DNA of 64,000 nucleotides from Enterococcus dispar ATCC 51266 (lineage in GTDB: Bacteria > Bacillota > Bacilli > Lactobacillales > Enterococcaceae), in the NCBI RefSeq assembly GCF_000406945.1, contig NZ_KE136354.1, forward strand, positions 1,325,207 to 1,389,206, given 5' to 3'. Every line of letters begins with the position of its first letter. The first letter of the stretch is position 1. Below are positions 47,730-56,530 of this stretch, piece by piece. Both the position numbers and the translations under genes were made by a program. The notes below the pieces were generated by a model. It made no database searches. It was not told the DNA's origin and saw nothing but the letters and a program-made list of their open reading frames with translations.

Positions 47730-48287
47730 TTATGCGCGTGAAACATAGGAACCATCTGTTGTATTGATGATTAATTTATCTCCTTGATTAACAAAAAACG
47801 GTACATTTACAGTAACACCGGTCTCCATTGTTGCAGGTTTTGAACCACCAGAAGAAGTATCTCCTTTGATATTTGGTTCTGTTTCAGCAACTTCTAAAAC
47901 TACTGTATTGGGTAAATCAACCCCTAAAATTTCTGAACCATACATGATAACTGTCAATTCCATGTTTTCTAACATATATTTCAGTTCATCTTTAATCTGT
48001 TCAGTTGGGATTTCAATTTGTTCGTAAGTATCTAAATCCATGAAGACATGGCTGTCACCACTTTCGTACAAATATTGCATTTTACGGTTGTCAATTTGTG
48101 CTTTGGCAACTTTTTCACCAGCACGGAAAGTTTTTTCTTGAACCGCACCTGTTCGTAAATTTTTAAGTTTTGAACGAACAAAAGCAGCTCCTTTTCCAGG
48201 TTTCACGTGTTGAAAATCCACTACACGCCAAATACCACCATCAACTTCAATTGTTAAACCCGTTTTAAAATCATTCACTGAGATCAT
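47730..48287 (-). CDS. efp: Translation elongation factor P
   Basis: EF-P relieves ribosome stalling at polyproline stretches. The 185 residues begin [20 protein letters not shown], and the loop that is often modified is [17 protein letters not shown], with Lys32 at its tip. Two OB domains follow (EGVE-like [20 protein letters not shown], then [19 protein letters not shown]). The start is ATG 48287 with AGGAGG upstream. It usually lies beside the Xaa-Pro peptidase gene; here a catabolic cassette separates them. Confidence 0.97.
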   Translation of the reverse strand: MISVNDFKTGLTIEVDGGIWRVVDFQHVKPGKGAAFVRSKLKNLRTGAVQEKTFRAGEKVAKAQIDNRKMQYLYESGDSHVFMDLDTYEQIEIPTEQIKDELKYMLENMELTVIMYGSEILGVDLPNTVVLEVAETEPNIKGDTSSGGSKPATMETGVTVNVPFFVNQGDKLIINTTDGSYVSRA

Positions 48288-48432
48288 GGCTATCCTCCTT
48301 ATTTACGATTACCAAAAGGCTATGAGCAAATCCTGCATATTCGTTAATAGTTTATCATTATTTTTAACCAAAGGCTATAAAAACCCACTGCTTTAACGGC
48401 AAATCCGCTCTTCTAGCTCTTAGGGTTCCTGC

Positions 48433-48482
48433 AAAAAAGTACTGTCTTCTATTTGAAAAAGACAAATAAAAGACTGTACTTT
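48433..48482 (-). terminator. Terminator after the ROK kinase gene
   Basis: AAGTACTGTCTTCTATTTG (48437-48455) pairs with CAAATAAAAGACTGTACTT (48463-48481), an imperfect 19-bp stem with a run of T on the minus strand. It ends the GH112 cassette, upstream of efp. Confidence 0.85.
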
Positions 48483-48488
48483 CATAAT

Positions 48489-49382
48489 TTAATTTAACGC
48501 TTGTAATCCGGCTCCAATTATTCCACCTGTATTAGGATAAGGAGAAATACTTAGCGTACTAATACTGTGTGCTTGTGCTGTAACAATCCATTCTCCAAGC
48601 TTGGTTTTAATTAAGGGCAGCAAATCGGGATTTAACGTCATTACACTGCCACCAAACACAATCTTTTGGGGATCTAACAACGAGACTACCATATAAATCG
48701 CTCGGCTAACATCTTGACTCCATGACTCTACCAATTCTTTTGCCAAGGGTTCACCTAAGCGATAACGCCGAAAAATTTCTTCTGCAGTGACTGTACCATC
48801 ATTATAAGCTTCTTTTCCTCGTTCGGCCAAGGCGGGTCCGGCTGCGCTTTGTTCAACCGTTAAAGTTTGACCTTCTTTTTCTTTTAAAGGAATCAGTCCT
48901 AATTCTCCGGCAAAACCATTTCCCCGAATAAAATCCCCCTGTGTCATGATAGCACAAGACATCCCGGTACTAATCGTCACATAGACTAAAATTTCTTTAT
49001 CCTGTAAACCAGCGTAGTGCCACTCTGCTCGCGTGGCTTGGTAAACATCATTATCAATGGTGATGTTGCCAATCGCCGGAAAAGCTTCGCGTAAGCGAGC
49101 CACGACTGGAAAATTCTCCCAAGCCAAATTGTTTTGAAAAACAGCAATGCCCGCTGTCCGATCAACTAAACCCGGAACCCCTAAACCAACTGCAACTTCA
49201 TTTGCTGGTAGTTTGCTATCCACTAAAACCTGCTCAATTACCCGGCAAACTATCGCAAACATTTCTTCACGATCACTTGATTTTGAAAGCAAGCGAGTAA
49301 TGTGGGTTACATTTCCCATTTCATCAACCAACCCGCCGGCAACTTTGGTACCCCCGATATCAATACCGATTGCATATTTCAT
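48489..49382 (-). CDS. ROK family sugar kinase
   Basis: A 297-residue ROK protein without DNA-binding domain, so a kinase rather than a repressor. The N-terminal ATP motif is AIGIDIGGTKVAGGLVDEMG, the second nucleotide motif is VYVTISTGMSCAIM, and the sugar-binding region has NDVYQATRAEWH and GNGFAGELGLIPL. In most ROK kinases GE-x-GH plus a CxCGxxGCxE zinc cluster follow; here the His is a Leu and the cysteines are absent, so zinc binding looks lost. In context it may phosphorylate the GlcNAc or GalNAc freed by the GH112 phosphorylase, but this is inference. The start is ATG 49382, 11 nt after the small membrane protein gene. Confidence 0.85.
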   Translation of the reverse strand: MKYAIGIDIGGTKVAGGLVDEMGNVTHITRLLSKSSDREEMFAIVCRVIEQVLVDSKLPANEVAVGLGVPGLVDRTAGIAVFQNNLAWENFPVVARLREAFPAIGNITIDNDVYQATRAEWHYAGLQDKEILVYVTISTGMSCAIMTQGDFIRGNGFAGELGLIPLKEKEGQTLTVEQSAAGPALAERGKEAYNDGTVTAEEIFRRYRLGEPLAKELVESWSQDVSRAIYMVVSLLDPQKIVFGGSVMTLNPDLLPLIKTKLGEWIVTAQAHSISTLSISPYPNTGGIIGAGLQALN

Positions 49383-49393
49383 TTTGCCATCTC

Positions 49394-49558
49394 CTACTGA
49401 TAATTTTTATTATAGCGCCACAAGAGACTTAATAACCCGACCAGCCCTAACAGTTGAAGCGCCAAACCAGTATAGCCAATATTTTTTTGACCATAAATAA
49501 TTAGTAAAAAACAAATGATAAAAACTGCGACCTGAAACCAATATTTTGCCTTATTCAT
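49394..49558 (-). CDS. Small membrane protein (DUF6903-like), 54 residues
   Basis: A tiny protein, MNKAKYWFQVAVFIICFLLI then GLALQLLGLVGLLSLLWRYN, with two hydrophobic segments and a basic C-terminus. GGAGG lies 8 nt before ATG 49558; another ATG is at 49561. It overlaps the 3' end of the GH112 gene by 8 nt, so it is translationally coupled. I recall a family of similar size (DUF6903) near carbohydrate genes, but no function is known. A role in membrane assembly of the transporter is possible but unsupported. Confidence 0.7.
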   Translation of the reverse strand: MNKAKYWFQVAVFIICFLLIIYGQKNIGYTGLALQLLGLVGLLSLLWRYNKNYQ

Positions 49559-51704
49559 CATAATCCCTCCATTCAATGGCGCCAGGAGTTAAACTAATAT
49601 TATAGTTATCTGTTGCTGTATAAACACGAGTTGTTTGTGGCAAATCTGTATTGTTGACAATTGCATATTGTTTTTTTTCAGGATAAGCATGCACTTCAAT
49701 ATCTGGATTGTCGGCATACCAAATTTTTAACTGCTCTTCTTTATGTGCAGCATAATAAATACTACGTAAAAAGATTTGAGCGTTGGCCGGTGAATATGGC
49801 AATCCACTAAAATATACCCCCCGACCATTAAAGAAGTCATGCGTTGCCAATTGAACGCTTCCATCCACATAACTTAGAATCTGCGTATCTTTTGAGAGTG
49901 CATAAATATTTTTTTGCATTTCACCAAAATCTTTAGCCTCTTTATTTTCGGTGATAAAATGCGTCGTATTTTCTGTTTTAAAATATTTATCTGTCGATAA
50001 GCTAAATCCTAATTCTTTATCCACCCCTAAAATGTGGGCTAACTGGAAGAAACGCCCATTAGCTAGGTAAGCTGTTGGTTCCCCAATACCGATAAATCCG
50101 CCCCCATTTGCGACCCATTGCGTTATCGTTTCAATCAAACTTGTCTTTGACCAATTTTTACCGCCGGAAAATGCCGTTCCCGCATCACCTACGTTAATCA
50201 AAACATCAATTTCACTTGGTACACCTTCTTTTAAGTCGGTAAAATTCAAAAATTCTACTGCTACTTTTTGACCAGATAACGATTCTAAAACACCTAAGTA
50301 GCTATAAATTTGTTGATACCAAAGCGCATGAGCAACCATATGCGTTTGCCAAGACCGTAATTTTCCCCATGAATTCAAAATCCCTACTGTAATACCAACA
50401 TAGGGTTTAGTGTCAGAAATTCGTCCATATAGCTCACGAAACTCTTGCGTCACATGGCTGACATAATCCACAAAACCAGGAAATTGATTCGCTAAAGACA
50501 AATAACCGCCATAACCAATCCGATCAACGGGTTTACGTAACAATGCTCGTCGCGCCGTTAGCCAATTTTGTTTTGCTTCTACAGTTGGGTCGTTGCCTTC
50601 ATAAAAAACATCGGGGAAAAAGTAAGGCAAAAATCGGCCTTCCGTATAGTTTACATGGGGAATTTCAGAAATCATCCGCAAAGTTGTCCCGTTGCCCACA
50701 CTGCCAACTACAGCATCAATACCGATTTCTTTAAAATAAGGGCCATAGGGTTCTGTCCCAATCCAATTATCGCCCAAAAACATCATCGCTTCTCGACCGG
50801 CACCGTGAACGATTGCAACTAATTTTTTTGCTTCTTTTGCAACAAAGCGTTGGATAAAATCAATATAGTCTAAATAAGACTGAGAAGGTACTCGAAAAGT
50901 TGAATTATAGTACCCTTCATCGACAAAATTCTCAGCGGATAATTTATAACCATATTCTTTTTCAAAAGCTTTAAGCGCCCGGACGGAAACAGTTGAACCA
51001 TAACCAAACCAATCGACAAATTTTTCTTTTTTCTGATCATTAAAAAACAACGTAAAATGATAAAAGAAGGTCGTAAAGCGGACTACATCTGTGTCTGGAT
51101 TTTCTGCTAGCCAATTGGTTAAAAAATTACTTACAAAAGCTTGTGACTCAGGTTGACGCACATCAAATGGAATTTCATGGGATTTATCTCCCCAATCATT
51201 TGTTATATGATTATACATTTGCGTTGGATCCCAAACCATACTGGCTAAAAAGGAAACGGTATATTCATGATAAGGATGCCATTTTTTCAGTCGCACGCTA
51301 TTTTCGGTTTGATTTACTTCCCAATTTTCTGGTGCAACTTTTTCACCTAACGTTCGGTCATATACTTCCCAAAATTCTTTTGGATCTTCGCGATAATTAG
51401 GTTGTAGTTGTTCTGCTAAGTATCCTGCCATAAAAGGAATAACCGCGGTGGTTTTTGTTGCCGTCACCCGCTGACTTAACAGAAAAGCTTGCTGTACTTC
51501 TTCCAAATGTTTTTCCGCAAAATCATTATGTCCCCGTGCCACAAAATACGTTGTATAAATTTTAGCTCCGATTTGCTTTAACTCGTCATCTAATTTTGTC
51601 CCATCGCTATCACGAATAGCATCTGCACCCCACAATGCCATTAAGCGTTTGGTTTCTGCCAAGAAATTACTTTCACTTGGGATAGTTACTCTTCCTTTTT
51701 CCAT
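49551..51704 (-). CDS. lnpA: GH112 1,3-beta-galactosyl-N-acetylhexosamine phosphorylase
   Basis: A cytosolic enzyme that uses phosphate to split galacto-N-biose or lacto-N-biose into galactose-1-phosphate and N-acetylhexosamine. The 717 residues match the whole length of the bifidobacterial enzyme by recall: start GRVTIPSESNFLAETKRLMA, GADAIRDSDGT, YNHITNDWGDK, MMFLGDNWIGTEPYG near 307-321 and RMISEIPHVNYTEGRFLPYF. Asp312 of GDNW aligns with the proposed general acid Asp313 of Bifidobacterium longum. The related galactosyl-rhamnose phosphorylases are in the same family, so the acceptor is not certain. The start is ATG 51704 with AGGAGA upstream, 11 nt after the permease gene. Confidence 0.93.
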   Translation of the reverse strand: MEKGRVTIPSESNFLAETKRLMALWGADAIRDSDGTKLDDELKQIGAKIYTTYFVARGHNDFAEKHLEEVQQAFLLSQRVTATKTTAVIPFMAGYLAEQLQPNYREDPKEFWEVYDRTLGEKVAPENWEVNQTENSVRLKKWHPYHEYTVSFLASMVWDPTQMYNHITNDWGDKSHEIPFDVRQPESQAFVSNFLTNWLAENPDTDVVRFTTFFYHFTLFFNDQKKEKFVDWFGYGSTVSVRALKAFEKEYGYKLSAENFVDEGYYNSTFRVPSQSYLDYIDFIQRFVAKEAKKLVAIVHGAGREAMMFLGDNWIGTEPYGPYFKEIGIDAVVGSVGNGTTLRMISEIPHVNYTEGRFLPYFFPDVFYEGNDPTVEAKQNWLTARRALLRKPVDRIGYGGYLSLANQFPGFVDYVSHVTQEFRELYGRISDTKPYVGITVGILNSWGKLRSWQTHMVAHALWYQQIYSYLGVLESLSGQKVAVEFLNFTDLKEGVPSEIDVLINVGDAGTAFSGGKNWSKTSLIETITQWVANGGGFIGIGEPTAYLANGRFFQLAHILGVDKELGFSLSTDKYFKTENTTHFITENKEAKDFGEMQKNIYALSKDTQILSYVDGSVQLATHDFFNGRGVYFSGLPYSPANAQIFLRSIYYAAHKEEQLKIWYADNPDIEVHAYPEKKQYAIVNNTDLPQTTRVYTATDNYNISLTPGAIEWRDYDE

Positions 51705-51715
51705 TTTCGTCTCTC

Positions 51716-52582
51716 CTATTCCTTATTCCCACCGACTGTCATTCCTTGGGTTAATTGTTTTTGAACTAATATATACAAAATTAAGGTTGGCAACATAACA
51801 ATCACCAAACCGGCATATAATTGTCCGTAATTTGCTGCGGCTTTTTGTCCAGCCATCAAGTTTATTAGTCCGACTGGCAAAGTCTTATTAGGTCCTGGAA
51901 TTAATGTTAAAGCAATAATGTACTCATTCCAAAAGCTCAAGAAGTTAAATAAAATGACAGTAATGATGCTCGGTTTTGCCAATGGCGCCATAACGACAAC
52001 TAAAGTTTTGAAAAAGCCTGCGCCGTCAATATAAGCAGCTTCTTCATAAGAAGAAGATAAAGTACGAAAATAATTCGATAACAGATAAATAGTAAATGGC
52101 AAAGCCGTTGCAGCATAGACCAGCGCTAACACAAAAAGGTTATCAATAAAAAATCCCTGACCACTAATTTTTCTAAGCGCATTGTCGCCATCTAACAACA
52201 TTAGGAAAATTGGTACGACAATATAATTAGAATTAATAAAAAGACCCATCATAAACAAAGTATTTAAAATGCCCCGACCCTTAAACTTAAAACGCGCCAA
52301 CACATATGCTGCCGGCAATGCCACAATAATCAATATGAATAGCGCAAGTACTGTGACTTTAACCGAATTCCACATGTAAAGCCCCATGTTGGCTTTTTCA
52401 AAAGCCGCTACAAAATTTTCTAAATAAAAACCTTTGGGCATAGCCCAAGGATCACCATAGAATTCTGAATTCTCTTTTATCGATGCTAAAAACACCCAAG
52501 CAATCGGTACGACAATCGAAATTGCCAAAGTAATAAGGGCAACATAGACAAAGATTTTATACAGTTTTGTGTTTTTTTTCAT
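51716..52582 (-). CDS. Carbohydrate ABC transporter permease (MalG type)
   Basis: An inner-membrane permease of 288 residues with six membrane helices. The coupling motif EEAAYIDGAGFFKTLVVVMAPLAKP (EAAxxDGA form) near residue 187 contacts the ATPase. The N-terminus (YKIFVYVALITLAISIVVPIAW) and the C-terminus (MTVGGNKE) are typical of the second permease. The start is ATG 52582 with AGGAGG-like GGGAAAC site; it follows the first permease by 12 nt. Sugar specificity follows from the cassette: likely the GH112 substrates. Confidence 0.93.
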   Translation of the reverse strand: MKKNTKLYKIFVYVALITLAISIVVPIAWVFLASIKENSEFYGDPWAMPKGFYLENFVAAFEKANMGLYMWNSVKVTVLALFILIIVALPAAYVLARFKFKGRGILNTLFMMGLFINSNYIVVPIFLMLLDGDNALRKISGQGFFIDNLFVLALVYAATALPFTIYLLSNYFRTLSSSYEEAAYIDGAGFFKTLVVVMAPLAKPSIITVILFNFLSFWNEYIIALTLIPGPNKTLPVGLINLMAGQKAAANYGQLYAGLVIVMLPTLILYILVQKQLTQGMTVGGNKE

Positions 52583-52594
52583 CTTGTTTCCCTC

Positions 52595-53485
52595 CTAAAA
52601 TTCATACACGTCACGTTTGGTAATTTTATTTAACACAGCCGATAAAATAAAGGAGAAGGTAAAGACGACTACGCCAATTGCCATTCCATATCCATATGAG
52701 GAGTTCGTATAGGCTTGTTTGTACATATAACTTAAAAATACTTCCGTCGAACCATCTGGCCCACCGTTTGTCATGGCTTTTACTAATAAAAAGCTTAAAT
52801 TAATCGTACTAATAACAAAGAAAGTCAATGTTGTGCGAATCGTACTCCAAGTCAAGGGTAATGTAATCGTAAAGAATTGTTGCAAGGCACCCGCACCTTC
52901 TAGTGCAGAAGCTTCATATAAACTTTCTGGAATGGAAGCCATCGAAGCCATATACATTACCATGTAATAGCCGATTGCTTGCCAAATGAGGGCAGCTCCA
53001 ATCGAATATATGACAATTTTTTGATCACCTAACCACAATTGTTGTAAGTTTTCTAAACGCAAAGCGCTGAATAAATTATTTAATAACCCGTTTGTTGGAT
53101 CATAGATAGCTGAAAAAATCGCAGCAATAACTACAATAGATAAGATATTTGGCACATAAAAAATAATTCGAAATAAATTGACACCTTTGAATTTTTCTCG
53201 CGTTAAAATCGAAGCAAAAATAAGTGCCAACGCTAAGGTAAAAATGGTTACAATCACGATTAATAAAATCGTATTTTGAAAAGAGCGGAAAAATGCCATA
53301 TCTTTAATGAGAGTCCTAAAATTATCCAAGCCGACAAAAGTTTTCTCTGCAGAATATCCGCCCCATTTAAACAATGACATAAAAAAGACATTGATAGTGG
53401 GATAGACCATGAAAATTAAAACCAACAACGTTGCCGGTAGCAGACATAAGGTGATAAACACCTTCTTTTGTTTTTTTTCATTCAT
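52595..53485 (-). CDS. Carbohydrate ABC transporter permease (MalF type)
   Basis: A 296-residue permease with six membrane helices. The coupling loop is ESLYEASALEGAGALQQFFTI (EAAxxxGA form) near residue 190. N-terminus VFITLCLLPATLLVLIFMVYP. It pairs with the MalG-type permease downstream. The start is ATG 53485 with AAAGGTGATC upstream. It lies 117 nt after the binding-protein gene, with a hairpin terminator in the gap that probably gives less permease than binding protein. Confidence 0.93.
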   Translation of the reverse strand: MNEKKQKKVFITLCLLPATLLVLIFMVYPTINVFFMSLFKWGGYSAEKTFVGLDNFRTLIKDMAFFRSFQNTILLIVIVTIFTLALALIFASILTREKFKGVNLFRIIFYVPNILSIVVIAAIFSAIYDPTNGLLNNLFSALRLENLQQLWLGDQKIVIYSIGAALIWQAIGYYMVMYMASMASIPESLYEASALEGAGALQQFFTITLPLTWSTIRTTLTFFVISTINLSFLLVKAMTNGGPDGSTEVFLSYMYKQAYTNSSYGYGMAIGVVVFTFSFILSAVLNKITKRDVYEF

Positions 53486-53557
53486 AAGATCACCTTTTTT
53501 AGTATTATTTACAAATAGCGGTTCGTTTTTTATTTATAACTTTTACTTTATTATGAG

Positions 53558-53593
53558 AAAAGGCTGTCACAAATTCCTTTGCCACAGCCTTTT
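53558..53593 (-). terminator. Hairpin terminator between binding-protein and permease genes
   Basis: AAAAGGCTGT (53558-53567) and ACAGCCTTTT (53584-53593) form a 10-bp stem extended by CAAA/TTTG. The minus-strand tail is TTTTCTC. Partial readthrough would leave excess binding protein, a common design in such operons. Confidence 0.7.
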
Positions 53594-53602
53594 GTCTGCT
53601 AC

Positions 53603-54949
53603 TTATTGTTTATCTGCTGCTTCGCGAATTTTATCCGCTGCAGTCACAACACTATCTTGCCAATCTTTTACAGTCTTATCACCAGAAACCACACTGTCAA
53701 CTGCACTGAATAATGTATCGCGCATATTCACACCTTCAACAGTCACTGTGTTCTCAAGTCCACCCATGACAGCTTTAGCACCATTGTCATAGATACTGTA
53801 AAATAATTTATTTTCCCCATCTAATTTTTCAGACATTCCTTGAATTGGTTGGATAGCGCCGGCATCTTTAAAAATGTCTGCTGCTTTGTCAGAATACATA
53901 TAAGCAATGAATTTTTTACCTTCTTCTTTATTTGCTGCACCTGTCGGCATCCACATTTGTTCAAAAAATGTATAAGAATAACTATCGCCACCGGATTCAA
54001 AGGCTGGTAATGCAGTCATCCCCCATTCAAAGCCATCTGCCCGAGGTGCATCTTTCATTTCACCTGGTACCCATGTTCCATTAGGCATAAAGATTGCTTT
54101 ATCGTCTAAGATCAATTGTTGGTTTTTGGTAAAATCATTATCATTGGCATTTGCCACGGTTGTAGTAGCGGTATACTTAGCTAATTTGCCGACCGTATCA
54201 AAAGCTTCAGTCGCTTCTTTAGAAGACCATGCGCCTTTTTGATAAGTCATTGCATCATTGAAGAATTCAGGCCCACCAGTTACAGAAAGCAAACTATACA
54301 TAAAGGAATCTAAGTAACCTGCTGTTGGATAAGTGAATAACGTAATACCTTCTTTTTTCGCTTTTTCCCCTAAATCCCACATTTCATCCCAAGTTTTTGG
54401 TACTTCCCAACCTTTTGTTTTTAATAAATTGGCATCATAAAATAATCCAGTTGGCGAATAAAACATCGGTGCCATGTAAGTTTTTTTATTGTTATATGGA
54501 TTTGTGGCTAATGTATCAATAAAACCTGGAATCAATTTATCCTTCACGGTTTTATCCTCGCCAGGAACCTTCATATCAAAAACATCTGTTAAATCTTCTA
54601 AATTTTTATCTTTAATAAACGTTTCTGTCAATCCAGCTTCACGCCCGGTAGCTAGTAGAATAACATCTGGATAATTGCCTGCTTTCATATTAGGACTAAT
54701 AACATCTTCTAACTTTTTATCAACAGTCAATTCCACTTTCACGTCTGGATTGTCTTTTTCATAGGCATCTTTTATTTTATCCCACATATCGGCACCATAT
54801 GCAGATTCTAGCGCAGCCACTTTCAATACCTTTTTATCTCCGTCTGTATTCCCTCCATTGCTGCCATCTGTACTGCCTCCACTGCCACAACCTGCTAGCA
54901 ATAGTCCTGATAATCCTAAAGCCAATGTAATCCCCAATGCTTTTTTCAT
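53603..54949 (-). CDS. Extracellular sugar-binding lipoprotein of ABC transporter
   Basis: The substrate receptor of the ABC importer. The signal peptide KKALGITLALGLSGLLLAGC ends in the lipobox LLAGC (Cys21), where lipid is added. A Gly/Ser/Asp-rich linker follows, and then the family 1 solute-binding domain (LKVAALESAYGADMWDKIKDAY, NAGNYPDVILLATG-like segments) to residue 448. The start is ATG 54949 with GAGGAA upstream. It is the first gene of the transport and GH112 operon. Its ligand is likely galacto-N-biose or lacto-N-biose, an inference from GH112. The IS element lies 114 nt upstream of the start. Confidence 0.92.
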   Translation of the reverse strand: MKKALGITLALGLSGLLLAGCGSGGSTDGSNGGNTDGDKKVLKVAALESAYGADMWDKIKDAYEKDNPDVKVELTVDKKLEDVISPNMKAGNYPDVILLATGREAGLTETFIKDKNLEDLTDVFDMKVPGEDKTVKDKLIPGFIDTLATNPYNNKKTYMAPMFYSPTGLFYDANLLKTKGWEVPKTWDEMWDLGEKAKKEGITLFTYPTAGYLDSFMYSLLSVTGGPEFFNDAMTYQKGAWSSKEATEAFDTVGKLAKYTATTTVANANDNDFTKNQQLILDDKAIFMPNGTWVPGEMKDAPRADGFEWGMTALPAFESGGDSYSYTFFEQMWMPTGAANKEEGKKFIAYMYSDKAADIFKDAGAIQPIQGMSEKLDGENKLFYSIYDNGAKAVMGGLENTVTVEGVNMRDTLFSAVDSVVSGDKTVKDWQDSVVTAADKIREAADKQ

Positions 54950-54978
54950 GTCGGATTCCTCCCTCTTTTGATGCTTTT

Positions 54979-55005
54979 AGTATAGCTTTTTTGTAAGCGC
55001 TTTAC
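54979..55005 (-). promoter_or_regulatory. Promoter region with cre (CcpA) site for the binding-protein operon
   Basis: A cre-like TGTAAGCGCTTTAC occupies 54992-55005 (plus strand), 12 of 14 positions by the TGWAANCGNTNWCA pattern on the minus strand. A -10 TATACT lies at 54984-54979; the -35 is weak, fitting an activator-dependent promoter. The cre overlaps the -35 zone, so CcpA would repress when glucose is present. CcpA itself is not in the window. Confidence 0.7.
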
Positions 55006-55058
55006 TTTTAAAATGTTGGCTGTTTTTTTAGAATTATTTACATATTTCTTTAATAATA

Positions 55059-55063
55059 AAATA
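55059..55063. repeat. Left target-site duplication of the IS element
   Basis: AAATA directly left of the inverted end at 55064. The same AAATA lies right of the other end at 56738-56742. A five-base match in A/T-rich sequence can occur by chance, but both copies abut the perfect ends exactly. Confidence 0.75.
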
Positions 55064-55156
55064 CCTGAATAATTCATAGTTTTCAAAAACGCTTCAAAAA
55101 CCTTGTTATAACAGTCTATTTTGTTTCGTTTATTCGCACCCTTTGGGTGTACAAAA

Positions 55157-55212
55157 AGAACCCCAATCTGCTATGGTTAAAGTGACTAAACCTAACCAAA
55201 GAAAGGGGTTCT
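55157..55212 (+). promoter_or_regulatory. Transposase leader hairpin that can cover the ribosome binding site
   Basis: AGAACCCC (55157-55164) is a perfect complement of GGGGTTCT (55205-55212), which contains the GAAAGGGG ribosome binding site of the transposase (start 55217). A transcript entering from outside could fold and block translation. A smaller hairpin CACCC/GGGTG lies at 55137-55149. The folding is inferred. Confidence 0.5.
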
Positions 55213-55216
55213 CTCA

Positions 55217-56530
55217 ATGGCAACTTTACACGAAAATCGTCTACTTTTCAATTCAAATGTTACAGTATCTCACTCTGGTGGAAATTTGTCCTCAGATTCC
55301 GGCTTAATATTAGCAAAAGAGTTCATGAACAAATTTGAGTTTAGCCAAATCTTATGTAAAAACATCCAGATTCAAGATGACCGACTGTATCATGTTCATG
55401 AAAATGAATCTATTCTGGAACAAATCATCTTGCAGTTGATTGCAGGCTATCCTACAGATTCTTCAGCCAATATATTAGCAACGGATCCTATCTTTCAAGC
55501 TGTTTTAAGCAAAAAGCGGTTGGCTTCACAGTCATCCATTTCTCGCTTTTGGGATCGGATGTCAACAGAAAATATCGTCCAACTACAAAAGGTTAACCAG
55601 ATTTTGATTGATAAAGCACGTACGATTCGAAATACGAACGAAATGATTTTCGATTTAGATTCTACTCACAGTGATACCTTTGGAAACCAAGAAATGACCG
55701 ATTATAATGCGCATTACCAGACAACCGGTTATCATCCACTCGTTGCCTTTGATGGTCTTACCGGAGACTTTCTTAAAGCAGAACTTCGTTCTGGAAATGT
55801 CTACACCTCAAAAGGCGTCGCAGCATTTACTCGTCCATTATTTGAGCATTATCACTCTGTGACACCAGTAAGCACTATTATGGTACGTGCAGATAGTGGA
55901 TTCGCAATGCCTGATTTGTATGAACTTTGTGAAGAGTACGATAGTTTGTATACTATCCGTTTGAAATCCAATCGTAATCTGTACAGAATCGCTGAGCAAT
56001 TCGTTACCATTAAGGATCATCACGATTGGAGTAAGAAAGAAGTTCATTACTATAACGCCACTTATCAAGCAAAGTCGTGGGGAAAATCCAGAAGGATCTG
56101 CATAAAATCAACCAGAGAAGCTAGTGAATTGCTTTTTAGACATGAATTCATCATTACCAATTTTTCAAAAGACGTCTCTCCAGAAATGGTTTTCCAAACG
56201 TATTCAAAAAGAGGAACGATGGAAAATTACATTAAGGAAGCAAAAAACGGCTTTTACTTGGATAAAACAGATAGCCCACGTTTTATAGAAAATCATGCTC
56301 GTATGATCGTAAGCCTATTGGCTTACAATATCGTGAACTTCATGCGAACATTGTGTTTTACCAATGAAACGAAAGGGTATCAGGTTTCTACTATTCGCTT
56401 ATTTCTCTTTAAAATTGCTGGAAAGATAGTTCATTCCGGAAGAAGACAATACTTGAAATTAAGTAGTTACCATGTTTACCAGAAGTTATTTTATCGGATT
56501 CTACAAAACATTCAGGTACTGCAGTGTTAG
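55217..56530 (+). CDS. IS1380 family transposase
   Basis: A DDE transposase of 437 residues that moves the flanking insertion sequence. The first catalytic Asp is in MIFDLDSTHSD (Asp148), the second in IMVRADSGFAMPD (Asp226), and the Glu is in KRGTMENYIKEAKNGF (Glu336 or Glu341), with the YREK-like Y-x3-E arrangement. The N-terminus (LSSDSGLILAKEFMNKF) is typical of IS1380 proteins. The start is ATG 55217 with GAAAGGGG 8 nt upstream. No frameshift or stop was found, so it may be active. Confidence 0.95.
   Translation: MATLHENRLLFNSNVTVSHSGGNLSSDSGLILAKEFMNKFEFSQILCKNIQIQDDRLYHVHENESILEQIILQLIAGYPTDSSANILATDPIFQAVLSKKRLASQSSISRFWDRMSTENIVQLQKVNQILIDKARTIRNTNEMIFDLDSTHSDTFGNQEMTDYNAHYQTTGYHPLVAFDGLTGDFLKAELRSGNVYTSKGVAAFTRPLFEHYHSVTPVSTIMVRADSGFAMPDLYELCEEYDSLYTIRLKSNRNLYRIAEQFVTIKDHHDWSKKEVHYYNATYQAKSWGKSRRICIKSTREASELLFRHEFIITNFSKDVSPEMVFQTYSKRGTMENYIKEAKNGFYLDKTDSPRFIENHARMIVSLLAYNIVNFMRTLCFTNETKGYQVSTIRLFLFKIAGKIVHSGRRQYLKLSSYHVYQKLFYRILQNIQVLQC

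Noticed and set aside
53409-53792. 127-residue plus-strand ORF over the binding-protein and permease genes
   Set aside because: It spans an intergenic terminator and overlaps two well-supported genes on the other strand.
55838-56068. 76-residue minus-strand ORF inside the transposase
   Set aside because: Shadow of the DDE domain; IS1380 elements carry a single gene.
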